A stretch of 37,340 nucleotides of DNA from Victivallaceae bacterium (GTDB taxonomy: Bacteria > Verrucomicrobiota > Lentisphaeria > Victivallales > Victivallaceae): positions 1 to 37,340 of the forward strand of contig JAKIUY010000036.1 of assembly GCA_021647315.1 (NCBI GenBank). Reading direction: 5' to 3'. Shown in pieces: positions 23,887-34,400 of the stretch. A model generated the notes under the pieces. It was not told where the DNA came from. It did no database searches and saw only the letters and a program-made list of their open reading frames with translations. The position numbers were made by a program, and so were the translations under genes. Each line of letters starts with the position of its first letter. The stretch's first letter is position 1.

Positions 23887-25860
23887 TTACCCCAGCGGTA
23901 GCCAAACGCTCATGGCGGCAATGCCGCGGTTTGCCCATGTGTAATATGGGATTAAACGAATATCGATTGGGGTTAATGTTTCAGCGGACAGCTCTTTATA
24001 CAGCTGATGCTTCCAGTCGCCCTGCTTCATGCGCATTGCTCTGCCTTCGAGTACGATTACACTTCCGAGTAGTTCCGGCTCATAATGACCGGTTATTTTA
24101 ATATCTCTCGGGATACAAATTTCATGTAGTGGAACATTATTCGGCAGTTCATGGGCTTCTAGACAATAAACTACCGGGCCACGCATAAACGCGACTTGGC
24201 CGCGAGTCTCTTCAACCAGTGGATTGCCGATAATCATTCTTGGTGCCATTGGCAGTAAGAGGTTTATGCAGTCACCTGCCTGCCACCTGCGTGTCAGCTC
24301 CAGATAACTTCCCGGTATACCTGCAATTGCCATTTTTTCATTATTAATCACCACAGATGCATTTTTAACCCAGGCCGGAATGCGCAGTTGCAGGGTAAAA
24401 CGTGCACTGGTTTCAATGGTGATTTTTATGCTGCCGTTCCAAGGATAATCGGTGGCTTGAGACAGTTTTACCTCAGTGCCGTCCTGAAGTATTGTTTCAA
24501 GGCTGTTTGCCGCATAATGGTGAACCCAGAGTTCATTATCTTTAGTGCTATAGAGATAATTGCCGAATTCAACTTCAGTACGCAGTATATTAGTTGGGCA
24601 GCAGATCGCTTCACGACCAGGTTTGAAACGGATACAGGTATAGCGTTTATGATCCTCATCATACGGCCCCGCTGCGCCACCATGCCAACGGAGTATATTG
24701 CGGTAGAACCAATTATTCCCAGTCAAATCAACTCCGGCCAATACGCCACTGTAAAGGATTTGTTCCATCACATCGCCGTAACTGGCGTCCGGTTCGATAT
24801 TATTCATCCGTGACGCCCACATAAATGCCCCGATTTGCGCACAGGTTTCATTATAAGAGAGGGCATTGGGTAAATAGTAGTCATCACCAGCCGCTTCATG
24901 AACAACATCAATGACATGACCGCCGAGTTTGCGGTTAGTGACTCCGAATGAGGCTGCGCAGGCACCACCGTTCAGGAACATTTTGCGTTCGGTATAGTTG
25001 TGCCAGATACGTTTCAGGGCATCGAACAGTTTTTTTTCTCCAGTCTCTGCGACAACATCAGCGGCACCGCAGTAGAGGTAGGTTGAGAGCACTGAATGAC
25101 CGACCATCTCATTTTCTTTACGCAGTGGCACGCGGTCCTGGCAGAGGTCACCCCCCATCCATTCATGCAGGACATCATCACCCCATTGTCTCGGCGCTGA
25201 ACCGCGCCGGTCAACAAAGCCCTGGGCGGCATCGAGATATTTTTTATCTTCAGTCGCCCGGTAGAGTTCGACTAAGCCCATGATTATTGATGGATTAAAT
25301 GGGAAATAGGTCATGTGACGCGTTACTTCGCCGGAATATAGTTCCGTTACAAAATCGCCGATTTTTTTGGCGATTGTGAGAAAATTATCTTTTCCGGTTA
25401 AACGGTAATGGGTAACGCCAGCGGTAAGCATGTGGCCCATAGTATAGAGTTCATGGTAATGGGTATCGACAAAACGTCCTTCGCCACGTGCCACAGTCTG
25501 ACTGGCCAGATAGCCGTCCGGTGCCTGTACTTTTGCCAGCAGTTCAATCATTTCGTCGATTTTTTTATCTAATTCCTTATCGTCAGTTTGTGATGATACA
25601 ACCGCTGCGGCTTCAAGCCATTTTGCCATCCAGGCATCTGCCCAACTGACACCGGCAAATTCACCTTCCGCAAGACCGGCGGCGATTTGCAGGTTCTGCA
25701 ATACGTGACCTTCATCTTCATCCGCCAACAGCTCCCACAAAGTTGACAGCGAGACATCGCTGGCACGGTCGATTCGTGTTTGCCAAAAGCCGTCGGTAAA
25801 GTTGACTTTACCAAATTTAATAGGTTGCAGTTCAGAATTATTGCTTACATGTTTGTACAT
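23887..25860 (-). CDS. GH127 (DUF1680) beta-L-arabinofuranosidase-like glycosidase
   Basis: 657 residues, (alpha/alpha)6 barrel plus beta-sandwich, family GH127. Known: Bifidobacterium HypBA1 uses Glu322 as acid/base and Cys417 as nucleophile on a Zn held by Glu338, Cys340, Cys417 and Cys418. Here Glu322 (VVHEA), Glu338 and Cys340 (NETCA) have the same numbers, and Cys420-Cys421 (ICCPTN) match the last pair, so the active site looks complete. It removes terminal beta-L-arabinofuranose or a related sugar. There is no signal peptide, so it would act on imported oligosaccharide. The ATG follows AGGAA. It starts only nine bases after the IclR stop, so the two are co-transcribed and this is the first enzyme of the operon. 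Confidence 0.93.
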   Translation of the reverse strand: MYKHVSNNSELQPIKFGKVNFTDGFWQTRIDRASDVSLSTLWELLADEDEGHVLQNLQIAAGLAEGEFAGVSWADAWMAKWLEAAAVVSSQTDDKELDKKIDEMIELLAKVQAPDGYLASQTVARGEGRFVDTHYHELYTMGHMLTAGVTHYRLTGKDNFLTIAKKIGDFVTELYSGEVTRHMTYFPFNPSIIMGLVELYRATEDKKYLDAAQGFVDRRGSAPRQWGDDVLHEWMGGDLCQDRVPLRKENEMVGHSVLSTYLYCGAADVVAETGEKKLFDALKRIWHNYTERKMFLNGGACAASFGVTNRKLGGHVIDVVHEAAGDDYYLPNALSYNETCAQIGAFMWASRMNNIEPDASYGDVMEQILYSGVLAGVDLTGNNWFYRNILRWHGGAAGPYDEDHKRYTCIRFKPGREAICCPTNILRTEVEFGNYLYSTKDNELWVHHYAANSLETILQDGTEVKLSQATDYPWNGSIKITIETSARFTLQLRIPAWVKNASVVINNEKMAIAGIPGSYLELTRRWQAGDCINLLLPMAPRMIIGNPLVEETRGQVAFMRGPVVYCLEAHELPNNVPLHEICIPRDIKITGHYEPELLGSVIVLEGRAMRMKQGDWKHQLYKELSAETLTPIDIRLIPYYTWANRGIAAMSVWLPLG

Positions 25861-25869
25861 TTGCTATTC

Positions 25870-26628
25870 CTATATATTATTTAATTGGGTGGTTATGTTA
25901 TCCGCGTGTTGTTTAATTGTTGTTACATAAGTATCAAGTTCACTATCCTGATACCTGAATTTCGGGAACTGAACGGTTAATGAAGCAATGATTTTTTTTT
26001 TGAGAAAGATCGGGGCGGCGACTGCCATTATATCAGCCTCATATTCACCGTGATTGATCGCGTAATAATCTTTTTTAACCTGTTTTAATTCCTGTCTGAC
26101 GGCACTTGCAGTCGTCAGTGTTTTATCGGTATAGCTTTCAAATTCAGCAGCTTTAAGATAGTCCGTCAGCTCATTTTTACTCAGAAAAGCCAGAATGGCT
26201 TTGCCGGCGGCAGTTGAATGGGGTGGATAAAACTGATGAATATTATTGACGATCTGAATCTGTTTAGTTGATTGACGGCGGAGAATAAATTCCATCATAT
26301 CGTGATTTAGAACCGCGATAAGAATATTCTCATCAATTTTGCTTTGAAGCTCTTCAATTACATTGGCGGCAATGTTTTTCAGATCATCGTAAAGTGAGAT
26401 TGAGACGGTTTCCGCAACCTGAGCCAGGCGGTTCGATAGATAATAACGTCCATCTTGACTGTTTTTGATCAGATAACCTTTCTGGATCAGAGTGTTGAGA
26501 AACAAAACAGTATTGGATGGTGGAATATCACAGGCTTTCGCTACTTCGTTGGTTCGGGCTTTGCCACCGATTGACGCGATATATTCAAGGACATTCAGTC
26601 CTTTCTCAAATGATCCGATTATTCTCAT
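25870..26628 (-). CDS. IclR-family transcriptional regulator
   Basis: 252 residues from the ATG at 26628, chosen because GGAG lies six bases upstream. In-frame ATGs upstream would overlap that site. N-terminal winged helix (about 1-70): GSFEKGLNVLEYIAS, then TNEVAKACDIPPSNTVLFLNTL (recognition helix) and GRYYLSNRL (wing). The C-terminal effector domain contains PPHSTAAGKAILAFL, the IclR signature, and an acidic pocket region. Known: IclR/KdgR proteins often repress KDG and sugar-acid genes until a keto-deoxy acid binds. Here it leads the GH127, enolase, kinase, aldolase and dehydrogenase operon and probably controls it and itself. The AT-rich TATATTA repeats just upstream (26640-26680) are candidate binding sites. 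Confidence 0.92.
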   Translation of the reverse strand: MRIIGSFEKGLNVLEYIASIGGKARTNEVAKACDIPPSNTVLFLNTLIQKGYLIKNSQDGRYYLSNRLAQVAETVSISLYDDLKNIAANVIEELQSKIDENILIAVLNHDMMEFILRRQSTKQIQIVNNIHQFYPPHSTAAGKAILAFLSKNELTDYLKAAEFESYTDKTLTTASAVRQELKQVKKDYYAINHGEYEADIMAVAAPIFLKKKIIASLTVQFPKFRYQDSELDTYVTTIKQHADNITTQLNNI

Positions 26629-26805
26629 ACTCATCTCCATATATAATATAGTTAGGTTGTATAATATATAATATATCAAATGTATTTGGGAAAAACAAGT
26701 TGATTCAGGGCAATTTAAGTATTTTTTTTGAGGATCGGGGAGAAGATAGAAACTAGAGACGGGAACGTGGTGGACGTGGTGGGGTTAGTTTCCAAGCCCC
26801 AACCC

Positions 26806-29800
26806 CTATTCTTTTATCTTTATCAGCGTGTAGTTGCGTCCGTCAACGGAGGTTGAGAGGATGCCCGCTTTTATCATAATATTTTTTTTCAGACGGGCAT
26901 CGTAGGCGGTTAAAGTTTCATTTGGTGCTAAACCCAGCTTTTTCAGGTCAAGCTTAACTTTTATGGTTGTTCTATTCGGTTGACGGTTGGCAATGGCAAT
27001 TACCGGACCCTCTTTACTGAAATAGACCGATGCCAGTGCTTTGGGAGTCAATGCTTTTACTGGACAATTCTTTTCCCAATAGAGAATGCGGTCGGCTTCA
27101 GTTATGCCGAGTTCGGCTTTCAGTGACCATAGAGTTTCCAGAGCCTGCGCATTTAGAAATGAACCGGAAGTGTTGATATCATTGACAATACACATGGCGA
27201 GCAGACTTTCGCTTGGCTGGACATCTTTGGTGTCAGCTTTATTTTTTGTGCCACGGACAAATTCCGGCAGGAAGAGGTGTTCCAGACCACTTGATGTGGA
27301 GCTGTATTCTGCACGCCAGGCAACATCATCCAGTTCATCCATATAAAACCAGGTTTTTTTGTACATGACATTGGTCAACTCCTCGCCGGGCCACCAGAAA
27401 TCAGCCCAGGCGTGAATTGGCGGCACCAGTTTGGTATGTTCATGGGTCATCCAGTAGCGTCGTTCGCCACCGACAGTGCGCAGCAGTGCCGCGAGGCGTT
27501 TGGCAAACTGGCGTTTGCCGAGAATAGGATAGGTTGGACCTGAATTACCGAATATATCTTTGAATCCGGTACCGGCAAGTTCATTATTTGCCCCGTAAAC
27601 CCCATCCATATCGCTGTATAGAGCTCGGATGCCATAGTCGTTAAGCATGGTATAGGCATTGTAGAGTTTATAATTGATAAAACTTGGGGAGGATGGATCT
27701 ACGCCCGGCATATAGTATGGTGGTTCCGGTTTGCGCCAGCCAACCCAGAATTTACGGAACTTATAGGGACCGAAAGTTATTGAATATGGATTGAGCCAAA
27801 GTGCTTTGTAGAGGTTGAAGGTCGGATTGTTTTCCGGGGTTGAACTGGCGACGGAATAGTAGAACTGGGTGATGCCCCGTTTGCGTTTTGCCTGATCGAA
27901 TTCAAGCAGTTTTTTGCCGTTATGTACGCCCCAGCGTCCTTCCTGTTTTGAATGGGCGGTAAACCAGGGTTGAGCCGTCTGATGTTTGGTGGGTTTATAG
28001 CTGCCAAAATTCCAGGCATGGAGTTTTTTGCTGAACGGTTTGACCGGGGTTGCCTGGAATCCGAAGGTATAGCTGAACGGTTTCGTCAGTTTTGTCTTGC
28101 GATTTATCAGCGTGAGCATCATACCGGCATTTTTGCCGCCCAGAACGGTGATTTGATGTTTCGAGTTTTTTCCGGCAAGCCAATTTGCTGCGGATTCACA
28201 GAAATAGAGAAAGCCTTCGTATTCATTAGAGAGCCAGATATATGGTTCATAACCGCTTTGCCATATTTTACCATTCCATGGAAGGCGGCCGCTTTTTAAT
28301 GCTCCGAGTTGGCGAGTGCCGCGGATATATTTCACTACATCGGAACGGAGTGGAATAGAGAGTTTAAGCTGTTCTATGGTAATACCTCCGGCTGGCGGTT
28401 TGATCGTTACAGTGGCGACAGTCAACCCGTCGTATTCGAGCCAACTGCTCCAGTCAACTTTTAACTGGCTGTTTTTAAAGTTCGCCGTGCCGCTCATTTC
28501 TGCTCGGTTAGGGGATTTTTTGTCGAGATTCCGTGACGTAACAGTTAATTTATGATCAGTGCCGTTTATTACCGCGTTCATCGTGATCGGGGCACGAAGC
28601 ATCGGCTGTTTTTTGGCAATGATTTTACTGAGAAAGGGACCGTTGAAACTATAGCTGCGGTTCCAGAAGCTGATGGTATTATCAGCGGCATAGACTAGAG
28701 GCGTCCAGGGCGTAAGAACCTCATCGGTGACGCCGATTTTATTATTGACCCAGCTCAGATCAGGGATTTCGAGTTTTACTTTGAGTTGTTCGTTGAGTTT
28801 ACTACCGTCAGCAGTGATGATATAGTTAAGGAGATTAGAGCCTTTTTTATAGAGACATGGGATCCAGAACAGCTCTTCCGGCTGTTTTATAGTGAATTTT
28901 TTAGTCGAGGCTGTTCCGTTAGGTGTAGTAAGGGTAATCGCGATTTTGGCTTTGCCCTGTTTAATCAATTTATGCCATTGGTTATCCAGTGAACTGAAAC
29001 CAAGTTTAAGTCCCAGTCGTTTTTTGACGGGGGCAGGGATATAGGCGGTAGTGACCAATTCTTTTAAAATTATTTTGGTATCGTAGATAAATGATGCTTT
29101 ACTGTTGCCACCGGATGCAGGTGCCAGTTCGATGGACAAATTACCATCTTTGAAATCATCACGCGCTGATTTCCAGACCTTTTTCCCTTTGACGGTAATG
29201 GTTTGATTGATTATAGAACGGTCACGTTCGCTGAAAACTATTTTTCCGGTTTGTGGTTGTTGGGTCTGCAAGGTAAACGAAAGTTTGCCCAATTCAAGCC
29301 CTTGACCGGTGATTAGTTTGACACCGCTGTTCTTGCCGGCAAACACCAACCGTCCAAGCCGATCCGGTGTTCCGGCATAACCCGCGCCGACATAGGCCCA
29401 TTCAGTAAAGTCAGGTCGCAGGTTTTTGCCGCGATACCAGTTACGGCAGAAATTTGCCAGCCAGATGTCGCCGGGTTTCGGAGTGGATTTATTGAAATCG
29501 CTGAATGGAATTGCCGCCTCCATAGTCCAGATGCCGTTGCTGACAGTTGACTTAGTTTTAATGGTGGAATTCCATTTTGTCCGCTTTTTGAAGTTATCGT
29601 AGACATTGTCTTTTGAGTTGACAATAAACTGGTAAAAGTCCGCCGCGCTGTTTTTGTCCGGTGAAAGGTAGATCTCAACTGAATCGTCTGTCCACAGGGC
29701 ACCGTCACGTTTTAATTCAGCTGCTTTCAGCCGGCTGCGTGCCGGAGTCTGGATTGCAATATAGAGATATTTGCTATTGTAACAGAGTGAAGCTGAAGAG

Positions 29801-30714
29801 CGGTATTTAATGGGGTAAACGGTAAATACATCGGTAATAATCGGTACTTGTGACGCCTTTGTCCAACCTGTTTCATCAAGTTTACCATCCAGAGTGATTT
29901 TGCCGGTCAGGCGTGGCACCGGCACGCGGTTTATATTGGTACTGCCGCCAACGACAGAAGTATAATTGGCAAGTACCTGATCCGCATTCAGAACCCTATT
30001 CCAGATGGTAACTTCATCAATCAGCGTCCGGTCTTTCCGGCTGCGGGTCGGCATCTCCTTGAAATGGTTATGAGGCACCAGTTTTATTACAGATTTAGGC
30101 AAGGCGGCAAATGGATGTCCTTTTATCGGTTTACTGCTGGAGAAGAGCCCGTCAACATATAATTTAAGCTCTTTTTTATTCCAGGTTGCGGTAATATTAT
30201 GCCATTTGCCTGAACTCCAGTCGACTGCGCCGGAAACGATACAGTTTTCACGTTTTTTGGTTGTCAGATCTTTGATGCTGATGCCGAAATTAACTCCTCC
30301 GGCAATTGGTGGACTGTTAATTGTCATATAATAGGTTTTATTGTTTGCGCCGCCGGTAAGAATAAAGAATTCCTGAAAGCGGGTTGTATTATCTTTCCAG
30401 TTATAGGGCTTGACCCATAGAGAAATGGTTCCGGTGACTCCCGGAAAGTTTCCTTTGGCGGAATATTCACATTTTTCAGCATCATCAAGCAGCAGGCCGA
30501 CACCTTTGACGCCTTCTTTAGCTGAGGCGCCTAAGTCGCGAGTGAGACTGCATCTGCCACTGCCGGCGGCGGTGCCGGCATTGGTCGTTAAATCATTAAA
30601 GTCAACTTTGAAGATGATTTCCGTTGGTTGGTTAGTTGCCGGGGATTTTGCGTTGCTGATAGTTGTAATGTTTAGAACAAGTAATAAAACGAGTATAGCA
30701 GTTAATTTATGCAT
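26806..30714 (-). CDS. Giant secreted LamG / CBM9-like / GH-like barrel protein
   Basis: 1302 residues with a signal peptide (MHKLTAILVLLLVLNITTIS, then NAKS). The ATG follows AAAAGGA. Domains: LamG/concanavalin-like (about 30-255), with GTISLWVKPYNW and LYVDGLFSS; CBM9-like (about 265-470), starting ITLDGKLDETGW; a beta-rich middle; then a region like DUF6067/GH123-type proteins, with FGFQATPVKP at 884-893. A TIM-barrel-like part follows, with YSDMDGVYG (Asp1035 and Asp1037) and the ADFWWPGEEL motif. It is presumably exported and acts on polysaccharide; the catalytic residues are not proven. It shares the barrel region with the 1008-residue protein at 31457. Its promoter (30822-30883) carries the same operator as the pseudopilin gene, so an AraC-type protein should co-regulate the two. 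No ORF overlaps downstream before IclR. Confidence 0.8.
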   Translation of the reverse strand: MHKLTAILVLLLVLNITTISNAKSPATNQPTEIIFKVDFNDLTTNAGTAAGSGRCSLTRDLGASAKEGVKGVGLLLDDAEKCEYSAKGNFPGVTGTISLWVKPYNWKDNTTRFQEFFILTGGANNKTYYMTINSPPIAGGVNFGISIKDLTTKKRENCIVSGAVDWSSGKWHNITATWNKKELKLYVDGLFSSSKPIKGHPFAALPKSVIKLVPHNHFKEMPTRSRKDRTLIDEVTIWNRVLNADQVLANYTSVVGGSTNINRVPVPRLTGKITLDGKLDETGWTKASQVPIITDVFTVYPIKYRSSASLCYNSKYLYIAIQTPARSRLKAAELKRDGALWTDDSVEIYLSPDKNSAADFYQFIVNSKDNVYDNFKKRTKWNSTIKTKSTVSNGIWTMEAAIPFSDFNKSTPKPGDIWLANFCRNWYRGKNLRPDFTEWAYVGAGYAGTPDRLGRLVFAGKNSGVKLITGQGLELGKLSFTLQTQQPQTGKIVFSERDRSIINQTITVKGKKVWKSARDDFKDGNLSIELAPASGGNSKASFIYDTKIILKELVTTAYIPAPVKKRLGLKLGFSSLDNQWHKLIKQGKAKIAITLTTPNGTASTKKFTIKQPEELFWIPCLYKKGSNLLNYIITADGSKLNEQLKVKLEIPDLSWVNNKIGVTDEVLTPWTPLVYAADNTISFWNRSYSFNGPFLSKIIAKKQPMLRAPITMNAVINGTDHKLTVTSRNLDKKSPNRAEMSGTANFKNSQLKVDWSSWLEYDGLTVATVTIKPPAGGITIEQLKLSIPLRSDVVKYIRGTRQLGALKSGRLPWNGKIWQSGYEPYIWLSNEYEGFLYFCESAANWLAGKNSKHQITVLGGKNAGMMLTLINRKTKLTKPFSYTFGFQATPVKPFSKKLHAWNFGSYKPTKHQTAQPWFTAHSKQEGRWGVHNGKKLLEFDQAKRKRGITQFYYSVASSTPENNPTFNLYKALWLNPYSITFGPYKFRKFWVGWRKPEPPYYMPGVDPSSPSFINYKLYNAYTMLNDYGIRALYSDMDGVYGANNELAGTGFKDIFGNSGPTYPILGKRQFAKRLAALLRTVGGERRYWMTHEHTKLVPPIHAWADFWWPGEELTNVMYKKTWFYMDELDDVAWRAEYSSTSSGLEHLFLPEFVRGTKNKADTKDVQPSESLLAMCIVNDINTSGSFLNAQALETLWSLKAELGITEADRILYWEKNCPVKALTPKALASVYFSKEGPVIAIANRQPNRTTIKVKLDLKKLGLAPNETLTAYDARLKKNIMIKAGILSTSVDGRNYTLIKIKE

Positions 30715-30821
30715 GACCGTAAATCCTTTTTGTTATATAATATATAGTTGTTATCTATAGAGTATAATACTATAATATGTTTAAAATTATTTTCAATACG
30801 TGATTGAAATAGATGACTAAT

Positions 30822-30883
30822 ATTATAGTGTCAGTGGTGTTATATTGGAATAGCAAAAAGTTTGAATATTTGGCAAAAAGTTA
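30822..30883 (-). promoter_or_regulatory. AraC-type operator and promoter of the 1302-residue protein (site B)
   Basis: Plus-strand CAAAAAGTTT (30854-30863) and CAAAAAGTTA (30874-30883) have a 20-bp period. The minus-strand TATAAT is at 30822-30827, the same 27 bases from the nearer half-site as at site A. The 30-bp repeat pair matches site A at 28 positions. The leader from the -10 to the ATG is about 110 bases. Confidence 0.75.
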
Positions 30884-30886
30884 GTT

Positions 30887-31369
30887 TTATATTCCCCGGT
30901 TCCTACTTCTATTTTCAGATGATACTCTAGGGATAACAATATAGTTATTAACCGGTTGCCTGATTTCGGCAAAAAGTGCTGGAATTGCGGCAGCCTCATT
31001 TGTCCAGAAAAATATTCTATGGGCAAAATGAATTTTTATTTTGTATCTATCAAGCAACTCATTCCATAGAATACTAACTTGTTCACCTTGGGAAATAGAG
31101 TTTGTTGAGACAAAGGCAACTTTAATATCTGTTCCCTGGATATATTGAGCCGCTTTTATATACCAGCAGGTAACATAGTCTAGTGTCTTGAAACTTTTTA
31201 TTTCAGAGCAGATATTTTCCATATCGGTATTTTGTTCAGCTTCTCTTAAATGTTTGCCGATAAATGGTGGATTGCCAAGGATATAATCAAATTTAGTCTG
31301 GTGTTGCTGCTGTTGTTGAATTTTACCCTCATCAACAATATTCAGTTCTTTTGCTGAAATATTAATTAT
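30887..31369 (-). pseudogene. Class I (MmeI-like) DNA methyltransferase fragment
   Basis: The minus-strand frame, open from 31369 to a stop at 30887, contains FDYILGNPPFIGKHL, with the NPPF catalytic motif of N6-adenine methyltransferases. It continues with YIKAAQYIQGTDIKVAFVST, NSISQGEQV, and a later VNNYIVIPRVSSENR block. Known: these blocks occur in this order in large (about 900-1000 residue) MmeI-type or class I SAM methyltransferases, but with a long stretch between the FWTNEA region and VNNY. Here they are joined after only about ten residues. The SAM-binding motif, N-terminus and specificity domain are absent. It is therefore a doubly truncated, internally deleted remnant. Its stop lies four bases from the operator of the next gene. 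Confidence 0.8.
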
Positions 31370-31375
31370 TTAACC

Positions 31376-31447
31376 AGTGCTCCCAGCGACTGATATGCTG
31401 GCCTGACTCGTCATTGTGAACTATGGCGCGACAAGTCGACCAGCACT
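31376..31447. repeat. Imperfect inverted-repeat element
   Basis: AGTGCT (31376-31381) pairs with AGCACT (31442-31447), and inner GACT (31388-31391) with AGTC (31434-31437). It lies between the methyltransferase remnant and the 3' end of the 1008-residue gene and has no gene of its own. Confidence 0.45.
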
Positions 31448-31456
31448 CCCTGCAGT

Positions 31457-34400
31457 CTAGTTTTTCAATATTACCAACATGAAACCGCGCCCCGGGATAT
31501 TAACTTCCAGTTTATTGCCAACTATTTTCAGTTGCCGGTCATTCCAGGCATCATAGGCATTTTTATAACCGGGAATAGTCAGGGTTGCTGACTGTGGTTG
31601 TTGAGTCTGATTATAGACTACCGCGAATATCTGTTTGTCTGGATAGAGATAAAATGAGGCGACGATGTTTTTATTATCTGAACTGTAGAGTTTATTGATG
31701 TCAAACTTAATAAATTCAGCATTATCAAGTTTATATTTTTTCTTGATGCCCCACATCTTATCGACTGTCGGCTGATAACATTGGGTTGCTGAGCTGACAA
31801 TATCATTCAAGGTCATTCTACCCAGCATCGCTTTGGTGGCCGCTTCACCGGCCTTGCCACGGTATTTTTTATGCGTCCGTCCGATTACCGGCAGGTTGAT
31901 GATGCCGACTCCTTTCTTCTCGGAGCTGTAATTGACATCATAATCATCCTGTGACATTTCATCGGTGTAGTAGAATTTATTTTTTGCCAGTTTGGCGTTG
32001 AGATGTTCGCCGGGATACCAGAAGTCGGCTAAACCCATGGCGGCCGGATTGTACATTATATGTCCATGATATATGGCATTCATGCCATATTTACGACATA
32101 TTTTTATCGTGCGCATCAGGCATTCACGCAGGCCGATAATGGTGATTTGCGATGGGATTTTGCGTCCGAATGCATCGGTGAATTTGCCATAGGCGACTGA
32201 ACTGGAGTTATGCCATGGATGAACCAGGTCGTAATAGACACCACCGGTGTATTTATCTTTTTTGCTGAGAAAGTTTTCAACCTTATCGGCGAAGAAGTCG
32301 CGGAATGCCTGAGTTGGGATCAAGGGAACCTGATTGTAAACAATAGTTTTATCTTCCGCATGTTTAGTCGGGAATACCGAGCCGCCGGGGACAGTCCAGT
32401 CATGGAGAAAATATTTTACTACCGGTTCAGCATCACTTAAGCCGGTGGGCGATGAGTATGGATATGATTTCGCATTGGGGCATTTCCGTTTGAGATACGA
32501 CATATTTTTCTCATAGGTTTTACTCGGGATCAATGAGGCATACTGGGTAAAACCTCTGCCACCCCAGCCGGTTGATGCGGTGTTGATGTTTTTAGTTTTC
32601 CAGCCGGCGAAGAAGATGGTTCGATAATTTTCCGGTAGCGGGCGCGTCGGCGTGGCGATGAAACCGAAGGCGTATTTAACCCCTGTCGGCAGCATTACCG
32701 GTTTACTGATGATATCTAATGTAACTTTGGCTCCATCACTGTTTTTAATAACTTTTATCGGTTTACTGTTTTGGGGATAGACCCAGTTGCCTTCATCTTC
32801 AGCGACCCAGCAGAGACCGTTGACCCTGCCCATCAGCCATAACTGGCTGAAGTCATGGTGACTGGAACCTTTCCAGTCAAAATAGTTGCCGCCGGCTTTG
32901 AATTTTTCCGGTATTGGATTGGCCATATATTTAGCAAACTCCGGTTTGACGGTGTAGGTCAGCTGCATTGATTTAACTTTAGCACCTTGCGGTCCGAGCG
33001 AAAATTCAATTCGGCTGAAACCGTCAAACCAGACGGTATTGCGGTAATTTATGACCAGATCACCGACGCTCCCCAGACCGGTGAAGACGATACGGTCTTT
33101 GCGGTTGCCAACGATCTTACCCGGAGTGAATACTGCTGTTTGCCGACCATTGCCGACATCAATTAACAGCTTTGTCGGCTGGCTGAGCAGTTTTTTGCCG
33201 CCGCTGGTGACCTGTTTAATAAACGGTCCATCAAACTGATAAGTACGATTCCAGAGTGTAACGCTGTCGCCATTGGCTTCAATGGCTGTCCACGGTTGCG
33301 GCACGAAATCATCCTTGCCGTATTGATTGCCGAACCAGCTGGTATCAGGGCGGGTGATAGATTGTTTAAGGGCGAGTTTTTTACCGCTCTTTTGGTTCGT
33401 GAGATCAAGGATTGCGGTGACAGTGCCTTTTTTATCTGCTCTGGCAACAAGAAAATTGAATTTAAGTTTTTTCAGCAGATAAGTTTTCTTTAATAATATT
33501 TTGCCGTCAAGTGACAGTTTTAGTTGTGCTTTTACTTTGCCGCCTTTAATTGCCTGCTGCCAACTGTCAGGTAATCCGTTAAGGTCAAACGCAGCGTTAA
33601 TCTGGTCAAGGCGTCCGTTGTTACGATCCACACCGGCCATCGTAATAGAGGCCAGTTCAGCTTCGGCAATTTTTTCACCTTTATCTTTAAGGTAATCACG
33701 TTTGATTTCCGCAGCCGACAGGGCGCGGCGGTAGATTTTAACATCATCAATCAGCGTTTTTGCAGCTTCATTTTCATGTTTGCCACCCCACAGAATGGGA
33801 TTTATTAAAATTTTGCCACTCAGCAGTTTGCCGTTTGCGACCTGTTTGTAACCCTCGCCATAGTTGGTGGAGGTCACTTTTTTACCGTCAATAAACACGG
33901 TCATTTTGCCGTCACCCCAAGTGCAGTCAACCTTATACCATTGATCCTGTTTCAGGATACTGGCATCGAACCCGCAGATGAAATTTTTTTTATTAAGACT
34001 CGGTGAAATGAGGAAAGAGAGATTTGCACCCTGATAATATTTGTAGAAGGTGAACACCGCCTTGCCGGTGGTGGTTTTTATCCGGGCTGAAAGCAGATGT
34101 TTGAATTTGGATAATGTAGTCGCACCGTCCCCTCCGGGCTTCCAGTTCAACGCTTTGAACCAGAATGAAATCGTGCCGGCTTTCGGATTGAAGTTGCCGA
34201 CGGCATTATATTCCAGCTTTTCACCGGGTTGACGCAGATATGAACATTTATTGTTATAACCCGGATTCATTCTGAATTCCAGGGTGCCTTTGAATTTCAA
34301 CGCCTCCGGCGACCCTTTGGCATAATCTGCCCGGACAATCATCTTGTCGAAAGTGGTTTCAAACAGCAGATCTTTATTTGCCGCCTGACTGCTTGAACTG

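Noticed and set aside
26640..30770. Shared IclR operator upstream of both the IclR gene and the 1302-residue gene
   Set aside because: Both leaders contain AACTATAT/TATATTAT-like stretches, but these are simple AT-rich sequence without a consistent palindrome, so no site can be claimed.
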